Positions 58,361 to 64,000 of a stretch of 64,000 bases of DNA are shown here, one piece after another; the first letter of the stretch is position 1; every line of letters begins with the position of its first letter. The notes below the pieces were generated by a model. The model made no database searches. It was not told where the DNA came from and saw nothing but the letters and a program-made list of their open reading frames with translations. Source of the DNA: a virus. Both the position numbers and the translations under genes were made by a program. Location of the stretch: positions 25,720 through 89,719 of IMG/VR virus record IMGVR_UViG_3300010885_053065; one strand, written 5' to 3'.

Positions 58361-61300
58361 TTAAGCCTGTATTTGTATATAAGTAATAGTTAATGTGATT
58401 GTGCCAGTTGATCCATTATTCACGATAGTTAAAGGGAAAACGTTACTAATACTTGTCTCAAAATTAGCAGCTACAGCTAGAGGCGAGAAAGTAAAAGAAG
58501 TACCGGATATATCAAATATTATACCGGAACCAGGATCTGGGGCTGTTGTAATTAATCTCGCTGCATCTGATGCTCTACTAGCAGTAGAACTATAGAACCT
58601 GATCCAGCTATTTACACTAGCTACTACACGCAAAATAATACACGTAGTAGACAGTGTAATCGTTGTGTTCAGTGTTGCTCCTGCATTTATAGAGGCAGTC
58701 GTAATTGTAGCCGTTTGTCTTGAGTTGTTAATTGTTACTGATGCAGTTATACCAGTAAGTTGACTTCCATCTACTGCGGGTAATCTACTACTAGAATCCA
58801 ACTGAACTATGTTATTAGCACTTGTACCTACATTTAAAGTAGAAGCAGTACCTAAACCAGTAACTTGAGTATTGGCAATAGAGAGAGTATTTAAGTTGGA
58901 AATTTGAGAGAGTGTGATACTAGAAGCTGTAGCCAAACTTCCTAAACCCAATAGAGTGCTTAATTGAGCAGATGTTAAAGCTACAGGACTGGCACTACTA
59001 CCAGAAACATTGCCTAACACCGTATTGTTAGCAATACTAGCTATATTGCTTAAACCTACAGTAGAAAGAGTAGCTAGACTTCCCAAGCCAGTAACTTGAG
59101 TGTTGGCTATCGAAAGAGTATTTAGATTTGAGATTTGGGAAAGCGTAATACTTGAGGCTGTAGCTAGTGAACCTAGTCCACTAACTTGAGTATTACTTAT
59201 ATTGGTAAGTTGACTTGCATTTACAGCAGGTAGCCTACTGCTAGAATCTAACTGAACTAGATTATTAGCACTTGTGCCTACATTTAGAGTAGAAGCAGTA
59301 CCTAAACCAGTAACCTGAGTATTAGCAATAGAGAGACTATTTAAATTAGAAATTTGAGATAACGTAACACTTGAGGATGTAGCTAGACTTCCCAAACCAG
59401 TAACTTGAGTATTGGCTATCGAAAGAGTATTTAAATTAGAGATTTGGGAAAGTGTGATACTTGAAGCTGTAGCCAGACTTCCTAATCCCAATAGAGTACT
59501 TAATTGAGCAGAGGTTAAGGCTACAGGACTGGCACTACTACCAGAAACGTTACCTAAAATAGTATTATTAGCAATACTAGCTATATTACTTAAACCTACA
59601 GTAGAAAGAGTAGCTAGACTTCCTAATCCACTAACTTGAGTATTAGCAATAGAGAGACTATTTAAATCAGAAATTTGAGATAACGTAATACTTGAGGCTG
59701 TAGCTAGACTTCCCAAACCAGTAACTTGAGTATTGGCTATCGAAAGAGTATTTAGATTTGAGATTTGAGAGAGAGTGATATTTGAAGCCGTGGCAAGTGA
59801 ACCTAATCCACTAATTTGAGTATTACTTATATTAGTAAGCTGACTCGCATTTACTGCTGGTAGCCTACTGCTAGAATCTAGCTGAACTATATTATTAGCA
59901 CTTGTGCCTACGTTTAAAGTAGAAGCAGTACCTAATCCAGTAACTTGAGTATTAGCAATTGAAAGAGTATTTAGATTCGATATTTGGGAAAGCGTAATAT
60001 TTGAAGCTGTAGCCAGACTTCCCAAACCTAATAAAGTACTTAATTGAGCAGAGGTTAAAGCTATAGGTGTAGCTGTGTTGCCAGAAATATTGCCTAAAAC
60101 CGTATTATTTGCAACTTGTGGTAGAGATTCTAATCCACTAATCTGAGATGCAGAAATATTGGTAAGTTGACTTGCATTTACTGCAGGTAGCCTACCACTA
60201 GAGTCTAACTGAACTATATTATTGGCACTTGTTCCTACATTTAGAGTAGATGCAGTACCTAAACCAGTAACTTGAGTATTAGCAATAGAAAGAGTATTTA
60301 GATTAGAGATTTGGGAAAGCGTAACACTTGAGGCTGTAGCAAGTGAGCCTAATCCCAATAAATTATTTAATTGAACAACTGTAATAGCAACAGGACTAGC
60401 ACTATTACCAGAAACGTTACCTAGAATAGTATTGTTGGCAATACTAGCTATATTGCTTAAACCTACAGTAGAAAGAGTAGCTAAGCTTCCCAATCCAGTA
60501 ACTTGAGTGTTGGCTATCGAAAGAGTATTTAGATTAGAGATTTGAGAGAGAGTGATATTTGAAGCCGTGGCAAGTGAACCTAGTCCACTAACTTGAGTAT
60601 TACTTATATTAGTAAGTTGACTTGCATTTACTGCAGGCAGTCTACCGTTAGAATCTAACTGAACTATATTATTAGCACTTGTTCCTACATTTAAAGTAGA
60701 AGCAGTACCTAATCCACTAACCTGAGTACTGCTGATCGAAAGGGTATTTAAGTTGCTTATTTGGGAAAGCGTAATATTTGAAGCCGTGGCAAGTGAACCT
60801 AATCCCAATAAACTACTTAATTGAGCAGAGGTTAAAGCTATGGGTATAGCACTATTACCAGAAACGTTACCTAAAACTGTATTGTTTGCGACTTGTGGGA
60901 GAGATTCTAATCCACTAATTTGAGATGCTGAAATATTAGTAAGCTGACTTGCATTTACAGCAGGCAGTCTACCGTTAGAATCTAACTGAACTATATTATT
61001 AGCACTTGTGCCTACGTTTAAAGTAGAAGCAGTACCCAATCCAGTAACTTGAGTATTGGCAATAGAAAGGGTATTTAGATTAGAGATTTGGGAAAGCGTA
61101 ATACTTGAGGCTGTAGCAAGTGAGCCTAATCCAGTAACTTGAGTATTAGCAATTGAAAGAGTATTTAGGTTGGAGATTTGAGAGAGTGTAACACTAGAAG
61201 CTGTGGCTAGTGCGCCTAATCCACTAATTTGACTACTGCTTAAGTTAGTAAGCTGACTTGCGTTTACTGCTGGCAACCTACTATTAGAGTCTAACTGAAC

Positions 61301-64000
61301 TAAATTACTAGCCCCTATACCAGCATTTAGAGTGGATGCAGTACCTAAACCAGTAACCTGAGTATTAGCAATTGAAAGACTATTTAGGTTGGAGATTTGA
61401 GAGAGAACAATACTTGAGGCTGTAGCCAGACTTCCTAATCCACTAATTTGACTACTACTTAAGTTAGTAAGCTGACTTGCATTTACAGCAGGTAACCTAC
61501 CACTAGAGTCTAACTGAACTAAATTACTAGCGCCAGTACCCACGTTGAAAGTAGAAGCAGTACCCAATCCAGTAATTTGAGTATTAGCAATTGAGAGGGT
61601 ATTTAGGTTACTTATCTGGGAAAGAGTAACATTTGAAACCGTAGCTAGTGAGCCTAATCCATTAATTTGAGTATTACTTATATTGGTAAGCTGACTTCCG
61701 TCTACTGCTGGCAACCTACCACTAGAATCAAGTTGAACTACGTTATTAGGACTAACGCCCACGTTTAAAGTAGCAGCAGTACCTAAACCAGTAACTTGAG
61801 TATTTGCAATTAAAAGAGAAGATAAGTTAGAGATTTGAGCTAAAGTAATACTTCCTACAAGTGGCGGAATAACGGTAGAGCCACTATTGTAGTCATCATT
61901 ATCAATAATAGTTATAGTCGCTTGTTCTCTACCAATCCTAGCTCCAACTATATTAGTTAAGCGAACGGTAAAAGATTCTGTTGGCTCAGGGATATTGTCA
62001 CCAACAATTGGTATTTGTACTGTTAAACTTGTTTGACCTGCATAGATTGTAAACCTATCGGTAACAGGAACATAGTCAATATAAGGTCTAGCTGTAAGAC
62101 TACTTGCTATTAAATTAAAGGAGATATTTGAGGGAGCAGCAGCACTCAATCCAACCTCAAAAGAAAGGTTAGTGTTACCTGCAGATCCTTCTGTTACTGT
62201 AGCCTCCGATACTGAAATAAGAGGCGTTTGATCGTTATCGACAATAACGCAATCACCACGACTACTAAGTCCTAGAGTTGCATTAACTGGGTTAGACAAC
62301 ACCAAAGAGAAGGTTTTATTCTCTTCTAAAACTGTATTAGAAATGATTGGAACATTGACAACCTGACTCAGTTGAGAAGGTTGAAATGTTAGCGTTCCTG
62401 CTGTAGTTATAAAATCAATCTCAGCAGATGCCGTTCCTCCAACAGTTTGATAATCAACTGATACAGTGTCAACTGAAGCACTAGAAAGAGTAACCGTAAA
62501 AGGAGCAACAACTGATCCTGTGTCTCCCTCTGTAACTACCACACTATTTATAGACAAAGTAGGTAAAACAGTAGGAGGAGGAGTTGTGTTTAATATCGAC
62601 CCAGTGCCTCTAACCCTACTAATTACAGAATTAGTAGGAGATGATAAGTCTAAATAAAAGTCTCTAGTTGGAGCATAACTAGGGTTAGCAAGCACAGTTA
62701 TTGAGACGTTTTGTGATACCTGATTTGGATTAAAGGTAACTATACCTGAACCGCCTGTATAATCCCGTCCAGTTAAAGCTGTGTTATTTACGGTTGTATA
62801 TTGAACTGTGACTGTATCTTGAGATGCACTACTCAAAGTGACAACAAAATTCATATTGACCGAATTAGTAGTGCTAACGGTTACAGTAGGCGAACTAATA
62901 CTTATTGACGGAATACTTCCAGTTTCATTGAGTGCAGCAAGTAGAGCGTTATATCGTGGTGAACTTGTCTGACCAACATTCTCTAGTACTCCCCATGAGC
63001 CGTATTTGTCAGGTGTTCTTGTACTGAGGTAGTTATTATATAAACCAGTAGGGACTAGTTCAAACCAATCATTTAAATGTCGTGCATAAAGATCTCCCAT
63101 TCTCTGATCTCTATGAGCATTGATAAATAGGTTAGTTATTCCTGTATCGTTTTGAGTTGGTATATCAATACCTGATACGTGAGACTGTCCTTCATAAGCA
63201 AGTAGTTTTACACTATATTGATCAGCTTTGGCTTTATTGGCAACAATCCAACCTCTAGACTGTACAAGTGCACCGCCTTGTGGTCCATTAGGTAATATAC
63301 CCCCTGTAGATAATTCTGCAATTATCTTACCTATCCCTCCGTCGCTATCGCTAAACCAACTTCTAATGGTTGATGCGTAAGTGGGAGAACCTAGATAAAA
63401 CCCAAAATACGGAGCTATTGCTAAGCTCTTGATACCTCTATTATTAGGTGTTCTAGTTTGTCTGTCCCATGCACAGGCTAAAGCTCTATTTGCTGTGTAA
63501 TCGTTAGCTGCTTGGGTAGCCATAACCACATCTACTCTATTAGTCTGTCCAACAAACACACTATTCCAAATATCTGCTATTTGGCAAGTACGCATAGAGA
63601 AGAAGTCTGTACCCTTGTCGGTATCGGTTGCTGTATAGTTTGGATAGTTGTTAGCTTGGGTAAAGATTGCTTTCCCCTGCTGAATCATATATCTATTTTG
63701 TCCAGTAAAGCCAGGGTTCCAATACTCGTTAGAGTACTCAACGTAAGCTGTTAAACCAGACTCTAGATTATTCCTGACGTAAGTAGCAAACTGAGTAATA
63801 TAGTCGTTAGTGGCTAAGTGTGGCATACAGAACCACGCATCAGCATCTAACTTATTACACAAAGCAACCATCATCTCAATTGGTGCTTTGTCCCAAGCAG
63901 AGTCAGTTAGCTTTTGTCGATCACTCCAATTAACTTGGGTAGAGTTATTAGTTCTCATCCAGTCCATAAATCGCAAACACTTAAAGCCAGTCCATTGCGA
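58361..64000 (-). CDS. Giant tail fibre: glycosidase-like domain, Calx-beta domains and fibre repeats (5' end beyond window)
   Basis: At least 1879 codons; the frame is still open at the window edge (TTG 63976 is not the real start). N-terminal ~340 residues resemble a TIM-barrel glycosidase (AYVEYSNEYWNPGF, with the NE acid/base motif). Then three Calx-beta-like domains (about 355-690), e.g. VTEGDTGSVVAPFTVTLSSA. Then a long repeat region with nine VQLDSxxRLPAVNASQLT units and many SQISNLNTLSIANTQVTGLG units, and a short beta C-terminus. It probably is the side fibre that degrades and binds host polysaccharide. Confidence 0.82.
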   Translation of the reverse strand, partial: SQWTGFKCLRFMDWMRTNNSTQVNWSDRQKLTDSAWDKAPIEMMVALCNKLDADAWFCMPHLATNDYITQFATYVRNNLESGLTAYVEYSNEYWNPGFTGQNRYMIQQGKAIFTQANNYPNYTATDTDKGTDFFSMRTCQIADIWNSVFVGQTNRVDVVMATQAANDYTANRALACAWDRQTRTPNNRGIKSLAIAPYFGFYLGSPTYASTIRSWFSDSDGGIGKIIAELSTGGILPNGPQGGALVQSRGWIVANKAKADQYSVKLLAYEGQSHVSGIDIPTQNDTGITNLFINAHRDQRMGDLYARHLNDWFELVPTGLYNNYLSTRTPDKYGSWGVLENVGQTSSPRYNALLAALNETGSIPSISISSPTVTVSTTNSVNMNFVVTLSSASQDTVTVQYTTVNNTALTGRDYTGGSGIVTFNPNQVSQNVSITVLANPSYAPTRDFYLDLSSPTNSVISRVRGTGSILNTTPPPTVLPTLSINSVVVTEGDTGSVVAPFTVTLSSASVDTVSVDYQTVGGTASAEIDFITTAGTLTFQPSQLSQVVNVPIISNTVLEENKTFSLVLSNPVNATLGLSSRGDCVIVDNDQTPLISVSEATVTEGSAGNTNLSFEVGLSAAAPSNISFNLIASSLTARPYIDYVPVTDRFTIYAGQTSLTVQIPIVGDNIPEPTESFTVRLTNIVGARIGREQATITIIDNDDYNSGSTVIPPLVGSITLAQISNLSSLLIANTQVTGLGTAATLNVGVSPNNVVQLDSSGRLPAVDGSQLTNISNTQINGLGSLATVSNVTLSQISNLNTLSIANTQITGLGTASTFNVGTGASNLVQLDSSGRLPAVNASQLTNLSSSQISGLGSLATASSIVLSQISNLNSLSIANTQVTGLGTASTLNAGIGASNLVQLDSNSRLPAVNASQLTNLSSSQISGLGALATASSVTLSQISNLNTLSIANTQVTGLGSLATASSITLSQISNLNTLSIANTQVTGLGTASTLNVGTSANNIVQLDSNGRLPAVNASQLTNISASQISGLESLPQVANNTVLGNVSGNSAIPIALTSAQLSSLLGLGSLATASNITLSQISNLNTLSISSTQVSGLGTASTLNVGTSANNIVQLDSNGRLPAVNASQLTNISNTQVSGLGSLATASNITLSQISNLNTLSIANTQVTGLGSLATLSTVGLSNIASIANNTILGNVSGNSASPVAITVVQLNNLLGLGSLATASSVTLSQISNLNTLSIANTQVTGLGTASTLNVGTSANNIVQLDSSGRLPAVNASQLTNISASQISGLESLPQVANNTVLGNISGNTATPIALTSAQLSTLLGLGSLATASNITLSQISNLNTLSIANTQVTGLGTASTLNVGTSANNIVQLDSSSRLPAVNASQLTNISNTQISGLGSLATASNITLSQISNLNTLSIANTQVTGLGSLATASSITLSQISDLNSLSIANTQVSGLGSLATLSTVGLSNIASIANNTILGNVSGSSASPVALTSAQLSTLLGLGSLATASSITLSQISNLNTLSIANTQVTGLGSLATSSSVTLSQISNLNSLSIANTQVTGLGTASTLNVGTSANNLVQLDSSSRLPAVNASQLTNISNTQVSGLGSLATASSITLSQISNLNTLSIANTQVTGLGSLATLSTVGLSNIASIANNTVLGNVSGSSASPVALTSAQLSTLLGLGSLATASSITLSQISNLNTLSIANTQVTGLGTASTLNVGTSANNIVQLDSSSRLPAVDGSQLTGITASVTINNSRQTATITTASINAGATLNTTITLSTTCIILRVVASVNSWIRFYSSTASRASDAARLITTAPDPGSGIIFDISGTSFTFSPLAVAANFETSISNVFPLTIVNNGSTGTITLTITYIQIQA

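Noticed and set aside
58750-61850. Long tandem repeats
   Set aside because: All are in-frame fibre repeats of one protein, not an independent repeat element.

Overview
The window is about 64 kb of AT-rich DNA from a tailed bacteriophage, a prophage or a phage-plasmid. A cyanobacterial host is likely but inferred: the small Cys-motif proteins, the TnpB types, the antirepressor families and a PEP-CTERM-like tail all resemble cyanobacterial material. The virion genes are those of a siphovirus-like phage: DUF1073 portal, Mu-F-like head protein, DUF2213 head protease, DUF2184 capsid, DUF4054 adaptor, tail tube, a 1778-residue tape measure, and DUF2460/DUF2163/NlpC-P60/J-like tail-tip proteins. A tyrosine integrase and a Cro/CI-type regulator indicate a temperate life style. 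No terminase, DNA polymerase or primase is seen, and the last gene runs off the right edge, so the genome extends beyond the window.

Layout. 0-3 kb: an IS605-type tnpB element splits an antirepressor gene, followed by a small nuclease gene. 3.1-8.6 kb: a methyltransferase/Strawberry-notch helicase (DarB-like) and a phage sliding clamp. 8.6-12.3 kb: a 480-bp noncoding repeat, recurrent promoters and small accessory genes in promoter/terminator cassettes. 12.3-19.5 kb (+): tail-tip operon, including a frameshift-encoded pair. 19.5-27.7 kb (-): a type IV-like CRISPR-Cas module. 27.8-31 kb: Bro-type antirepressor, second copy of the 480-bp repeat, integrase and probable attP. 30.9-34 kb: portal, HNH nuclease, head morphogenesis protein. 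35-38 kb (-): lysis genes and a lambda-like G/GT frameshift pair. 38-40 kb: Rha-type regulator, a structured noncoding stretch, and a repressor with its operators. 40-47 kb (+): head and tail-tube operon. 47.4-55.6 kb: DUF2460 protein, PhoH ATPase, tape measure. 55.6-64 kb (-): receptor-binding operon with three paralogues and a giant fibre.

The most notable system is the module at 19.5-27.7 kb. A tightly overlapping minus-strand operon encodes Csf2 (Cas7), Csf3 (Cas5), a CysH-like PP-loop enzyme, a Coq4-like protein with an exact HDxxH-x11-E zinc motif, Cas6, and four unrecognised proteins. A Csf1-like zinc-finger protein lies 1.8 kb further on, beyond a scar made of a partial csf1 duplication and a tnpB remnant. 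CysH is the hallmark partner of type IV-B loci, which normally lack Cas6, so finding both together in a phage is unusual. I saw no cas1, cas2, dinG, recD or convincing CRISPR array in the window.

Regulation. Five near-identical sigma70-like promoters share an upstream box. Four antirepressor-type genes share a TATAAT box followed by a leader hairpin, and hairpin terminators isolate many small genes. Two canonical -1 frameshift heptamers (A_AAA_AAG and G_GGA_AAG) lie in the correct phase. All functional calls rest on reading motifs by eye; no database search was run.
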